This document shows, piece by piece, positions 44,404-52,931 of a stretch of DNA of 64,000 bases. The notes beneath the pieces were generated by a model that worked only from the letters and a program-made list of their open reading frames with translations, ran no database searches and was not told where the DNA came from. Within the stretch, counting starts at the first letter, position 1. Each line of letters opens with the position of its first letter. The position numbers and the translations under genes are program-made. Origin of the DNA: Actinophytocola sp050699935 (lineage in GTDB: Bacteria; Actinomycetota; Actinomycetes; Mycobacteriales; Pseudonocardiaceae); contig NZ_JBOHGB010000009.1 of NCBI RefSeq assembly GCF_050699935.1, positions 37,659-101,658 on the forward strand. Direction: 5' to 3'.

Positions 44404-45984
44404 ATGCCTTTCGTGCGGAGTTCGGACGGCGCCCGGGGGACCGCGTGGTGGCACGACGCGGTCTTCTACCAGGTCTACGTGCGGTCCTTCGCCGACCACA
44501 ACGGTGACGGCGTCGGCGACCTCGACGGAATCCGCTCCCGGCTCGGCTACCTTGAGTTGCTCGGCGTGGACGCGCTGTGGCTCACCCCGTTCTACCGCTC
44601 CCCGATGGCCGACCACGGCTATGACGTGTCCGACCCGCGCGACGTGGACCCGCTCTTCGGCGACCTCGAGGCGTTCGACCGGCTGATCGACGACGCCCAC
44701 GACCACGACCTGCGGGTGACCATCGACCTGGTGCCCAACCACACCAGCGACCTGCACCCGTGGTTCACCGAGGCGCTCGCGGCCGGACCGTACGGGTCGG
44801 CGCGGGACCGGTACATCTTCCGCGACGGCCGGGCCGGCGGGAGGCAGCCGCCGAACAACTGGGTCAGCGTGTTCGGCGGGCCGGCGTGGACCCAGGCGCC
44901 CAACGGCCAGTGGTACCTGCACCTGTTCTCGCCGCAGCAACCGGACCTGAACTGGGCCCACCCCGACGTGCGCGCGGACCTGGAACACACGCTGCGGTTC
45001 TGGCTGGATCGCGGCGTGGACGGGTTCCGCATCGACGTGGCGCACGGCATGGCCAAGCCGCCCGGACTGCCGAACATGGACCCGCGGGCGGCGAGCGTGA
45101 TCGGCCACCACGAGTACTACGACCCGCGGTTCGACGACGACGGCGTGCACGACATCCACCGGATGATCCGCAAGGTGGTCGACGAGTACCCGGACGCCAT
45201 GACCGTCGGCGAGGTGTGGGTGACCGACAACCAGCGGTTCGCCGAGTACCTGCGGCCCGACGAGCTGCACCTCGGCTTCAACTTCCGGCTGGTGCTCGCA
45301 CCGTTCGACGCCGGCGCGGTGCGCATCGCGATCGAGGAGTCGCTGGCCACCGCCGCGGCCGCGTGCGCGCCGCCCACGTGGACGCTGTCCAACCACGACG
45401 TGTGGCGCGAGGTGTCCCGGTACGGCGGCGGGATGCTGGGCCGGCAGGGGGCGCGGGCGATGGCGCTGGTTGAGCTGGCGCTGCCGGGCGTGGTGTACGT
45501 GTACAACGGCGCGGAGCTGGGCCTGCCCAACGTCGAGCTGCCGGACTGGGTGCTGCAGGACCCGGTGTGGGAGCGGTCCGGGCACACCGACCGCGGCCGG
45601 GACAACTGCCGCGTGCCGCTGCCCTGGGAGGGCCACCTGCCGCCGTTCGGGTTCTCGCCGGGCACGACGACGTGGCTGCCGATGCCGCGGGAGTGGGGCG
45701 CCCTCACCGTGGAGCGCCAGCTGGAGGACGCCGACTCGACGCTGTCGCTGTACCGGGAGGCGCTGGAGCTGCGCCGGACGCACCCGGCGTTCGCCGGGGG
45801 CACGCTGGAGTGGTACGGCGCTCCGGAGGGCTGCTTCGCGTTCCGTCGCAAGGGAGGCGGTCTCGTCTGCGCCCTGAACACGTCGGACGAGGCGGTACCA
45901 CTTCCACCGGGCGAGGTCCTACTGACCAGCGGCCCCCTCGACGAGGACTACCTCCCCCCGAACACAGCCGCCTGGCTTACCTGA
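44404..45984 (+). CDS. aglA: GH13 alpha-glucosidase
   Basis: Glycoside hydrolase family 13 enzyme of 526 residues acting on alpha-1,4/1,6-glucosides. The (beta/alpha)8 barrel shows the four regions: DLVPNHTSD (region I), GFRIDVAHG with nucleophile D211 (II), VGEVWV with acid/base E270 (III) and LSNHDV with D332 (IV). QVYVRSFADHNGDGVGDLDGI and GYDVSDPRDVDPLFG are typical of oligo-glucosidases. A cytosolic enzyme, as no signal peptide is present. Equivalent to Rv2471, which also follows glbO. It likely acts on trehalose or glycogen-derived sugars, an inference from the family. Confidence 0.92.
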   Translation: MPFVRSSDGARGTAWWHDAVFYQVYVRSFADHNGDGVGDLDGIRSRLGYLELLGVDALWLTPFYRSPMADHGYDVSDPRDVDPLFGDLEAFDRLIDDAHDHDLRVTIDLVPNHTSDLHPWFTEALAAGPYGSARDRYIFRDGRAGGRQPPNNWVSVFGGPAWTQAPNGQWYLHLFSPQQPDLNWAHPDVRADLEHTLRFWLDRGVDGFRIDVAHGMAKPPGLPNMDPRAASVIGHHEYYDPRFDDDGVHDIHRMIRKVVDEYPDAMTVGEVWVTDNQRFAEYLRPDELHLGFNFRLVLAPFDAGAVRIAIEESLATAAAACAPPTWTLSNHDVWREVSRYGGGMLGRQGARAMALVELALPGVVYVYNGAELGLPNVELPDWVLQDPVWERSGHTDRGRDNCRVPLPWEGHLPPFGFSPGTTTWLPMPREWGALTVERQLEDADSTLSLYREALELRRTHPAFAGGTLEWYGAPEGCFAFRRKGGGLVCALNTSDEAVPLPPGEVLLTSGPLDEDYLPPNTAAWLT

Positions 45985-46114
45985 CCCCGCCCTGCCGCCC
46001 GCCCCCAGAACACCGGGACCCGCGACCTCAACCCCGGCAACGCTCGCACCAAAGAACCTCCCACCCGCACGCGCGCGTGCAGAACGTAAGAAACGTAGCC
46101 CCCACCCGATTCCC

Positions 46115-46206
46115 GGGGGCGTCCCTCACGTGCCAGCCTATCGGCACCCCCCGACAAAACCGGACCACAAGATCAACATGTGGACAGGCGAGTCGGTTGT
46201 GGACAA
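46115..46206. repeat. Dispersed intergenic element, single complete copy
   Basis: Same element as at 12966-13213 and 19289-19358: G5 at 46115, the core CCAGCCTATCGG from 46133, TGTGGACA at 46179 and TGTGGACAA at 46198. The two boxes are again exactly 19 bp apart and the core-to-box spacing is 46 bp, as in unit 2 at 13.1 kb. It lies in the 327-bp gap between the convergent aglA gene and a hypothetical gene. The gap's other 200 bases show nothing else. Confidence 0.65.
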
Positions 46207-46311
46207 CCGCGCCTGGCGGAACGGGAACTCGCGAACCAGAACGGGGGACTCGCGGATTCGACGTGGGATGCTCGCGATCACAGGCACTGAAGTCGCGAGA
46301 CCGGTACGTGG

Positions 46312-46677
46312 CTAGATGCCGCTGCCTGCTTCGCCGAAGCCGGTGCTCGGGTCGTCGAAGGGCTGGAGGTCCGGTTCCGGTTCGGGTTCCCGGGTCGGCG
46401 GTGGGGGCGGGGCGGCCTCGTCGGAGTCGTCGCTGAACGCGGTCGCCGCCAGGTAGCCGAGGCTCGGACCGAAGGTCCAGGCCGCGCCGCGGATCGTCTG
46501 CCGGCGGCGCTCGCGCGGGTCCGGCAGCGGCTGCGGCTCGGTCGGGTGCTGTACGTGCCGCGGCCGCGCCGGGCCCTCCACCGGCTCGCGGCCGTCCCAG
46601 TAGTCCTCGCGCGGCACCGTCTGGTCGAGGAAACCACGCGCCGGATCCGGCTCGGCCGGGTCGTACCTGTCGCTCAT
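46312..46677 (-). CDS. Hypothetical acidic, proline-rich protein
   Basis: A 121-residue protein that starts MSDRYDPAEPDPARGFLD and ends with a Pro/Glu/Asp-rich tail (PPPPPTREPEPEPD). Between them is one weakly hydrophobic stretch (GAAWTFGPSLGYLAATAF) that might touch the membrane. ATG 46677 follows GGAGGGGC at good spacing. It lies 65 bp downstream of the Rv2474c-like gene on the same strand. I do not recognise a family. Confidence 0.65.
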   Translation of the reverse strand: MSDRYDPAEPDPARGFLDQTVPREDYWDGREPVEGPARPRHVQHPTEPQPLPDPRERRRQTIRGAAWTFGPSLGYLAATAFSDDSDEAAPPPPPTREPEPEPDLQPFDDPSTGFGEAGSGI

Positions 46678-46742
46678 GCCCCTCCGACTCCCTCCAGCCC
46701 CGATCCGGTCGCCGTTACGTGCGGACGTAAGGATTCGGCAAC

Positions 46743-47378
46743 CTACACCAGCAGCGGCAGCAGCGCGTGCCGTCGGCGGACCACCGCGCCGAACCGGGCG
46801 TCGATGCGCAGCCAGGCGTCCGTAGCGGTGACCCGAACCTGCTCGTCGGCCGAGCCGGTACCGAGGAAACCCATGCCGGACATGGCGAACAGGCACCGCA
46901 GCGGGATCTTGACCTCGAGCCCGTCGCCGGTCACGGTCAGCACCGTCTGGTCGAGCAGCGACGCGGGCGGGGTGCCTTGCGGGCCCACGTTCTCCCGCGC
47001 CACCGCCAGCCCGCGGTCCGCGAGGTCGTTCACGATCTTCGCCGGCAGGGACTCGACGACCTGCCAGTGCGCCTGCGGCGGCAACGCCGAACGCCACTGC
47101 AGGTCCAGCACCCGACCCGGGTCGACCCGCTCCCCACGCGACACCGACAGCGCGGCGAGCAGCTCGCTGCCGGACACCGTGACGTCGGCCGGCTCGACCG
47201 CGCCGAGCACGGTCCGGGTTGCCAGCACGTCGAACGGCGTCGCCACCCACGACTCGATCCGGCCGCCCTCGCGGTCGCGCAGCCGCACCACCGACGTGGC
47301 GTCCAGCCGGACGGCGCGGGCCACGAACGCACCGAGGTCGTCGCGCTCGGCGCGGTCGGCGAACTCCAGCTCAGGCAC
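46743..47378 (-). CDS. Conserved actinobacterial protein of unknown function (Rv2474c-like)
   Basis: A 211-residue protein, probably cytosolic: an N-terminal ELEFADRAERDDLGAFVARAVRLD, a beta-rich middle (SVVRLRDREGGRIESWVATPFDVLATRTV), and a C-terminal part (VKIPLRCLFAMSGMGFLG ... WLRIDARFGAVVRRR). No signature I know. Its GTG start (47378) overlaps the thioesterase stop by eight bases, and it keeps the position of Rv2474c after the thioesterase and gdh in mycobacteria. Position, not motif, is the reason for the comparison. Confidence 0.75.
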   Translation of the reverse strand: MPELEFADRAERDDLGAFVARAVRLDATSVVRLRDREGGRIESWVATPFDVLATRTVLGAVEPADVTVSGSELLAALSVSRGERVDPGRVLDLQWRSALPPQAHWQVVESLPAKIVNDLADRGLAVARENVGPQGTPPASLLDQTVLTVTGDGLEVKIPLRCLFAMSGMGFLGTGSADEQVRVTATDAWLRIDARFGAVVRRRHALLPLLV

Positions 47379-47829
47379 GTCTGCCCCCACGGATACCGTT
47401 CCCACTGATGTTGTTGCTCCGCCACGCGGCGAGGAAGTCCCGCTCCACATCGGACATCCGCCGCGGCCGGTTGCTCGTCACGTCGTAGGGCACCAGTTTC
47501 GTCTCCGCGGTCACCGCGACCGGATCGTCAGCTGATGGTCCACTGTGGACCTCGTAGTCCAGGGTGAAGGAGGCGTACCGCATCTCGCGCAGGGACACCG
47601 CCACCAGCACCGCACCGCCGTCGGCGACCAGCGGCACGTGGTAGTCCACGACGATCCGCACGACGACGACGCCCGCCGAGAGCTGCACGGCGCCGTGCCG
47701 GGCCGCCTCGCCGAACAGCAGCGCGATCCGGGCCTCTTCGAGCAGGGTCACCGTGCTGGCATGGTTCACATGCCCGTACGCGTCCATGTCCGACCAGCGC
47801 GGCCGGACCTCGACTATGAACACACCCAC
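47371..47829 (-). CDS. Acyl-CoA thioesterase (hotdog fold)
   Basis: A 152-residue single-domain hotdog protein with the YbgC-type start VRPRWSDMDAYGHVNHASTVTLLEEARI, where the Asp of SDMDAYGHVNH is the catalytic acid. Then VVVRIVVDYHVPLVADGGAVLV and MRYASFTLDYEVHSG. It carries additional residues at the end relative to the family core. The GTG start overlaps the gdh stop by one base (TAGTG) and the stop overlaps the next gene by eight, so it is the middle gene of a tight operon. Equivalent to Rv2475c. Confidence 0.9.
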   Translation of the reverse strand: MGVFIVEVRPRWSDMDAYGHVNHASTVTLLEEARIALLFGEAARHGAVQLSAGVVVVRIVVDYHVPLVADGGAVLVAVSLREMRYASFTLDYEVHSGPSADDPVAVTAETKLVPYDVTSNRPRRMSDVERDFLAAWRSNNISGNGIRGGRRA

Positions 47830-50800
47830 TAGCGGACCATACTGCGCACCTGCCGGGCCGCGACCGACAGTGTGGCGAGATCGAGCCGGCCGGCCCGCTG
47901 GATCTCCTCCAGCGACATTCGCGCACGGGCGAGCCGAGACGCGTTGATGTGCTCCCAGGTCGCGATCTTGACATCCGCCGACGTCCCCGGATCGCTCTGC
48001 CGCAACACGTCCAGCGTGATCGCCCGCACCGACCAGTACATGTCGTCGCGCAGCGCCAGCCGGGCCAGCGCGTGCCACCGGTTGCCCCGCTCGAGCGCGC
48101 TGACCGAGGTCAGCATCGAGTCGATGTTGAGGTGGTCGGACAGCGCGTAGTACAGCTCGGCCGTCTCCCACGGGCTGCGCTCGGTGTCCAGGCCCGCGTC
48201 CCGCTCGGCCAGCTCGGACACCTCGGTGATGTCCAGCAGCGAGTAGCCGTTGAGCAACGACGCGATCCGAGCCGCGAGCGTGGCCGGCACCCCCTGGTCG
48301 ACGAGCTGCTCCGCGTGCCTGGCGGTGCCCTCCCGCTCGGCTCCTCGCAGCAGGCCGCCGACCTCCGGGACGAGCTCGGCGACCACCTTGTGGAACCGGT
48401 TGATCTCCGCGCCGACCGCGAGCGGCTGCGGGCGGTTGGACAGGAACCAGCGCGACGCCCGGTCGAGCAGCCGCCGGCTCTCCAGCATCATCTCGTCGGC
48501 GACGTCGGTGGGCACGATGTTGTCCAGCGCCCGGATGTCGTCCCACAGGCTGTGCAGGTCGAAGATCCGGGTGGTGGCCGTGAAGGCGCGGACCGCGTCG
48601 GTGGCGGTCGCGTTCATCTCCTCGGCGAGCCGGTACGCGTAGGACACGCCGCCGCCGTCGACGACCTCGTTGACCACCAGCGTCGTGGTGATCTGGCGGC
48701 GCAGCGGGTGCGCCGGGATGGCCTCGGCGAACTGCTCGCGCAGCCGGGTCGGGAAGTACTCGGGCAGCCGGCGGGCGAACACGTCCGCGTCCGGCAGCTC
48801 GCTCGCGAGGACCTCCTCCTTGAGCGCCAGCTTGACGTGTGCGAGCAGCGAGGCGAGCTCGGGCGAGGTCAGGCCCTCGCCGTTCTTGTCCATCTCCTTG
48901 AACCGCTGCGAGGACGGCAGCGCCTCCAGCTCGCGGTCCAGACCCGTGCGCTCCTCGAGGAAGGCGACCAGCCGGGCGAGCACGGTCAGCATCGGCTCCG
49001 CGTGCGCGCGGCTGACGCCGAGCACGGCGTTCTGCCGGTAGTTGTCGTCGAGCACGAGGTCGCCGACCTCGTCGGTCATCGACTCGAGCAGCTCGTTGCG
49101 CTGGTCCTGGGCCAGCTCGCCGTTGGTGACCAGCTGGCCCAGCAGGATCTTGATGTTGACCTCGTGGTCCGAGCAGTCCACGCCGGCCGAGTTGTCCAGC
49201 GCGTCGGAGTTGACCTTGCCGCCGTTCTTGGCGAACTCGATGCGGCCGCGCTGGGTCAGCCCGAGGTTGCCGCCCTCGCCGACGACCTTGACCCGCAGGT
49301 CGGCGCCGTCGACCCGGGCCGCGTCGTTGGCCTTGTCGCCGACCTCGACGTTGCTCTCGGTGCTCGCCTTGACATAGGTGCCGATACCGCCGTTCCACAG
49401 CAGGTCGACGGGCGCCAGCAGGATCTGCTTGATCAGCTCCGGCGGCGACAGCTTGTCCGTGCCCTCCGGCAGGCCGAGCGCGACGCGGGCCCGCTCGCTG
49501 ATCGGGATCGACTTGAGCGTGCGCGGCCAGACGCCGCCACCCTCGCTGATGCACGAGCGGTCGTAGTCGTCCCAGCTGGAGCGGGGCAGCTCGAACATGC
49601 GGCGCCGCTCGGCGTAGGAGGTGGCCGCGTCGGGGTCCGGGTCGATGAACACGTGCCGGTGGTCGAACGCGGCGACCAGCCGGATGTGCTCGGAGAGCAC
49701 CACGCCGTTGCCGAACACGTCGCCGGACATGTCACCGATGCCGACCGCGGTGAACTCCTCGGTCTGGGTGTCGACGCCCAGCTCACGGAAGTGCCGCTTG
49801 ACGCTCTCCCACGCGCCGCGGGCGGTGATGCCCATGGCCTTGTGGTCGTAGCCGACCGAGCCGCCGCTCGCGAACGCGTCGCCGAGCCAGAAGCCGTAGC
49901 TCTTCGCGACGTCGTTGGCGATGTCGGAGAACGTCGCGGTGCCCTTGTCCGCGGCGACGACCAGGTAGGTGTCGTCGTCGTCGTAGCGGACCACGTCCGG
50001 GGCCGGCACGACCCTGCCGGCCCGCAGGTCGTCGGTCAGGTCGAGCAGGCCGGAGACGAACATCCGGTAGCACGCCACGCCCTCGGCGAGCCACGCCTCC
50101 CGATCCGGCCCCGGGTCGCCCGTCGGCACCGGCGGCCGCTTGACCACGAAGCCGCCCTTCGCGCCGACCGGCACGATCACTGCGTTCTTGACCGCCTGCG
50201 CCTTGACCAGGCCGAGCACCTCGGTACGGAAGTCCTCCCGGCGGTCCGACCAGCGCAGGCCACCGCGGGCGACCGGGCCGAACCGCAGGTGCACGCCCTC
50301 CACTCGTGGCGAGTACACGAAGACCTCGAACCGCGGCCGTGGCTCGGGCAGGTCGGGCACCGCGTGCGGGTCGAGCTTGATCGCGAGGAACGGCCGCGGC
50401 GCGCCGTTCTCGTCGCGGACCCGGTGGTTGGTGCGCAGCGTCGCGCAGACCAGGGTCGAGACGCTGCGCAGGATGCGGTCCGCGTCGAGGCTGTGGACCT
50501 CGTCGATCATCCTGGTGATGGCCTCGACCTGGCCGTCGACCGCCTCCTGCCGCTCCCGGGCGGCGAGCCGGGTGTCGAACCTCGTCTCGAACAACCGCAC
50601 GAGCGCGGTCGCCACCTCGGTGTGGCCGAGCACGGCGTCCTCGATGTACTCGGTGGAGTACGGCGTGCCGGCCTGGCGCAGGTAGCGGGCGTACGCGCGG
50701 AGCAGGGCGGCCTGCCGCCAGGTCAGCCCGGCGTGCAGGACGAGCGAGTTGAAGCGGTCCGCCTCGGCGTCCCCGCGCCAGATCGCGCCGAACGCCTCCT

Positions 50801-52811
50801 CGAACGCGACGCGCTGCTCCTCGCGCTCCTCGGCGGCGCGGCCCTCGACCACGGACGGCTCGACGCGCAGGCCGAAGTCGTAGATCCACCACTTCGTGCC
50901 GTCCTCGCGGCGCAGCTCGTACGGGCGCTCGTCGACGACCTCGACGCCCATCTGCTGCAGGACCGGCAGCACCTGGGACAGCGTGACCCCGTGCCCGGCG
51001 AGGTAGAGCTTGAACCGGCGCTCCCCCGGTTCGGCGTGCGGCGCCACGTAGAACGACATGTCCATGTCGCCGTCGTACCGCAGCGCCTCGAGGCGGCGCA
51101 GGTCCGCGAGCGCCTCGACGGCGCCGAAATCCTCCTTGTAGGCCTCCGGGAAGACGCTGGCGAACCGGTGGCCCTGCTCGGTCGCGGACTCGGCGCCGAC
51201 GGTGATCGTCCCGTCGGGCCGCGCGGCGCCCTCGGCGACCTGCTCGCGTTGCTCGGCGAACACGGCCTCGACGAGGCGGTCGTCCCAGGTGCGGACGGCC
51301 TCGGTCATCCGCGCCTGGATGTGCGGGACGTCGGCCTCGACGGCACGCGCGGGGTCGGCCGTGTGCACGGTGAAGTGGACCTGTGCGAGGGAGGTCTCGC
51401 CGATGCGGGTGGAGAACTCGAGGTTCTTGCCGCCGAGCTCGTCGAGCAGCACCTCCTGCATCGCGAGACGCGAGGAGGTCGTGTAGCGGTCGCGGGGCAG
51501 GAAGACCAGGCAGGAGTAGAAGCGGCCGTACGGGTCACGGCGCAGGAACAGGCGCAGCCGCCGGCGGTCCGCGAGCGCGATGACGCCGGTGGTGGTCTGG
51601 TACAGCGTGTCGGCGGTGGTGGAGAACAGCTCGGAGCGGGGCCAGTTCTGGATGACCTCGAGCATCCTCTGGCCGGTGTAGGAGTCCAGCGGGAAGCCGG
51701 CCCGGTGGATCACCTCCAGCACGCGGCGGCCGACCACCGGGATGTCGAGGACGTCCTCGTGCAGGGCGGTGATCGTGAAGATGCCGAGGAACCGGTGCTC
51801 GCCGGTCACGTTGGCCTCGTCGTCGAACGTCTTCACGCCGACGTAGTACGGGTAGACGCTGCGCGCGATCGTCGAGGGCGCGCTGGCCTCGGTCAGCACG
51901 AGCAGGTCCGGCGACAGCGCGTGCGTGGCGGTCTCCGGGCCGGTGGTCAGGTCGCGGGCGGCGAGGCTGTCCTGGCGGAGCACGCCGAGGCCGCTCGCGA
52001 GGACCGTGCGCAGGGCGGGCTTGTCGCCGTCGTGGACGAGCTCGTAGTGGCGGTAGCCGAGGAAGGTGAAGTGGCCGTCGGCGAGCCAGCGCAGCAGCGC
52101 GGCGCCCTCGCGGGCCTGGTCCTCGTCCACCGGCGGGCGGTCCTCGAGATGGTCAGCGAGGGCGAGGGCGGTGCCGGCCATCTTGGCGGTGTCCTCGACG
52201 ACCTCGCGGACGTCGTTGAGGACGCTCTCGAGACCGCTCACGATCTCCCGGCCGCGGGCGGCGTCGGTGATGAGGTCGACCTCGATCGACATCCAGCTCT
52301 CCGCGAGCGCGTCCGGCGGCGGGTCGTCGGCCTCGGCGCTGGGCAGGACCTCCCGCAGCCCCCCGGCGACGTCCCTGCTCACGACGACGATCGGATGGAC
52401 GACCCGGTGGACCTGCAGCCCGCTGCGGACGAGCTCGGCGGAGACGGATTCGACCAGGTAGGGCATGTCGTCGGTGACGACCTGGACGATCGTGCCGGCG
52501 GTCGACCACTCGTCGGTGTCGACGTCGGGGTTGAAGACCCGGACCGCGGGGCGGCCGGGCACCCGCTGCTCGGCGAGGCGGCGATGCGAGCGCACGGTCC
52601 CGACGAGGTCGGCCGGCTCGTGGTCGATGATCTCCTCGGGCGGGATGTGACGGTAGTAGAGGCGGATCAGGTCGGCGAGGTCATCGGCGGCCGCGGCGGC
52701 AAGCTCGATGAGGTCGTCTCGAACCTGCTCCGGGCTGTCCGGCCCCTCGCGGGAACCAGCTCTGAGGCCGGCGGTCGAGCCCGTGTGGGTGCGGGTTCCG
52801 GTCGAGGTCAT
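47829..52811 (-). CDS. gdh: NAD-dependent glutamate dehydrogenase (180-kDa class)
   Basis: Oxidises glutamate to 2-oxoglutarate and ammonium. At 1660 residues it belongs to the very large L_180 class. The N-terminal 600 residues form ACT-like regulatory modules (VVTDDMPYLVESVSAELVRSG). The catalytic domain shows LRWSDRREDFRTEVLGLVKAQ, VGAKGGFVVKRPP (substrate Lys region) and AADKGTATFSDIAN. The NAD domain has VGIGDMSGDVFGNGVV, and a helical C-terminal domain follows. ATG 52811 is the family start. It leads a three-gene operon with the thioesterase and Rv2474c-like genes; Rv2476c in mycobacteria is phosphosignal-regulated through GarA. Confidence 0.95.
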   Translation of the reverse strand: MTSTGTRTHTGSTAGLRAGSREGPDSPEQVRDDLIELAAAAADDLADLIRLYYRHIPPEEIIDHEPADLVGTVRSHRRLAEQRVPGRPAVRVFNPDVDTDEWSTAGTIVQVVTDDMPYLVESVSAELVRSGLQVHRVVHPIVVVSRDVAGGLREVLPSAEADDPPPDALAESWMSIEVDLITDAARGREIVSGLESVLNDVREVVEDTAKMAGTALALADHLEDRPPVDEDQAREGAALLRWLADGHFTFLGYRHYELVHDGDKPALRTVLASGLGVLRQDSLAARDLTTGPETATHALSPDLLVLTEASAPSTIARSVYPYYVGVKTFDDEANVTGEHRFLGIFTITALHEDVLDIPVVGRRVLEVIHRAGFPLDSYTGQRMLEVIQNWPRSELFSTTADTLYQTTTGVIALADRRRLRLFLRRDPYGRFYSCLVFLPRDRYTTSSRLAMQEVLLDELGGKNLEFSTRIGETSLAQVHFTVHTADPARAVEADVPHIQARMTEAVRTWDDRLVEAVFAEQREQVAEGAARPDGTITVGAESATEQGHRFASVFPEAYKEDFGAVEALADLRRLEALRYDGDMDMSFYVAPHAEPGERRFKLYLAGHGVTLSQVLPVLQQMGVEVVDERPYELRREDGTKWWIYDFGLRVEPSVVEGRAAEEREEQRVAFEEAFGAIWRGDAEADRFNSLVLHAGLTWRQAALLRAYARYLRQAGTPYSTEYIEDAVLGHTEVATALVRLFETRFDTRLAARERQEAVDGQVEAITRMIDEVHSLDADRILRSVSTLVCATLRTNHRVRDENGAPRPFLAIKLDPHAVPDLPEPRPRFEVFVYSPRVEGVHLRFGPVARGGLRWSDRREDFRTEVLGLVKAQAVKNAVIVPVGAKGGFVVKRPPVPTGDPGPDREAWLAEGVACYRMFVSGLLDLTDDLRAGRVVPAPDVVRYDDDDTYLVVAADKGTATFSDIANDVAKSYGFWLGDAFASGGSVGYDHKAMGITARGAWESVKRHFRELGVDTQTEEFTAVGIGDMSGDVFGNGVVLSEHIRLVAAFDHRHVFIDPDPDAATSYAERRRMFELPRSSWDDYDRSCISEGGGVWPRTLKSIPISERARVALGLPEGTDKLSPPELIKQILLAPVDLLWNGGIGTYVKASTESNVEVGDKANDAARVDGADLRVKVVGEGGNLGLTQRGRIEFAKNGGKVNSDALDNSAGVDCSDHEVNIKILLGQLVTNGELAQDQRNELLESMTDEVGDLVLDDNYRQNAVLGVSRAHAEPMLTVLARLVAFLEERTGLDRELEALPSSQRFKEMDKNGEGLTSPELASLLAHVKLALKEEVLASELPDADVFARRLPEYFPTRLREQFAEAIPAHPLRRQITTTLVVNEVVDGGGVSYAYRLAEEMNATATDAVRAFTATTRIFDLHSLWDDIRALDNIVPTDVADEMMLESRRLLDRASRWFLSNRPQPLAVGAEINRFHKVVAELVPEVGGLLRGAEREGTARHAEQLVDQGVPATLAARIASLLNGYSLLDITEVSELAERDAGLDTERSPWETAELYYALSDHLNIDSMLTSVSALERGNRWHALARLALRDDMYWSVRAITLDVLRQSDPGTSADVKIATWEHINASRLARARMSLEEIQRAGRLDLATLSVAARQVRSMVR

Positions 52812-52931
52812 CTACACGACTCCACGATTGGCGGCACGTCGGTGTGCCACATGCAGGAAACACCTTAATCTGATCACGAATCCCGTCACGGGCATTCGGA
52901 GTCGGACCAAGGGTAACGACCGGTCCTGCCT

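Noticed and set aside
47949..52868. Very long plus-strand open frame (1639 codons) opposite gdh
   Set aside because: It is the GC-bias shadow of gdh: Arg/Asp/Val/Leu-rich with no domain, and gdh on the other strand has full-length homology.
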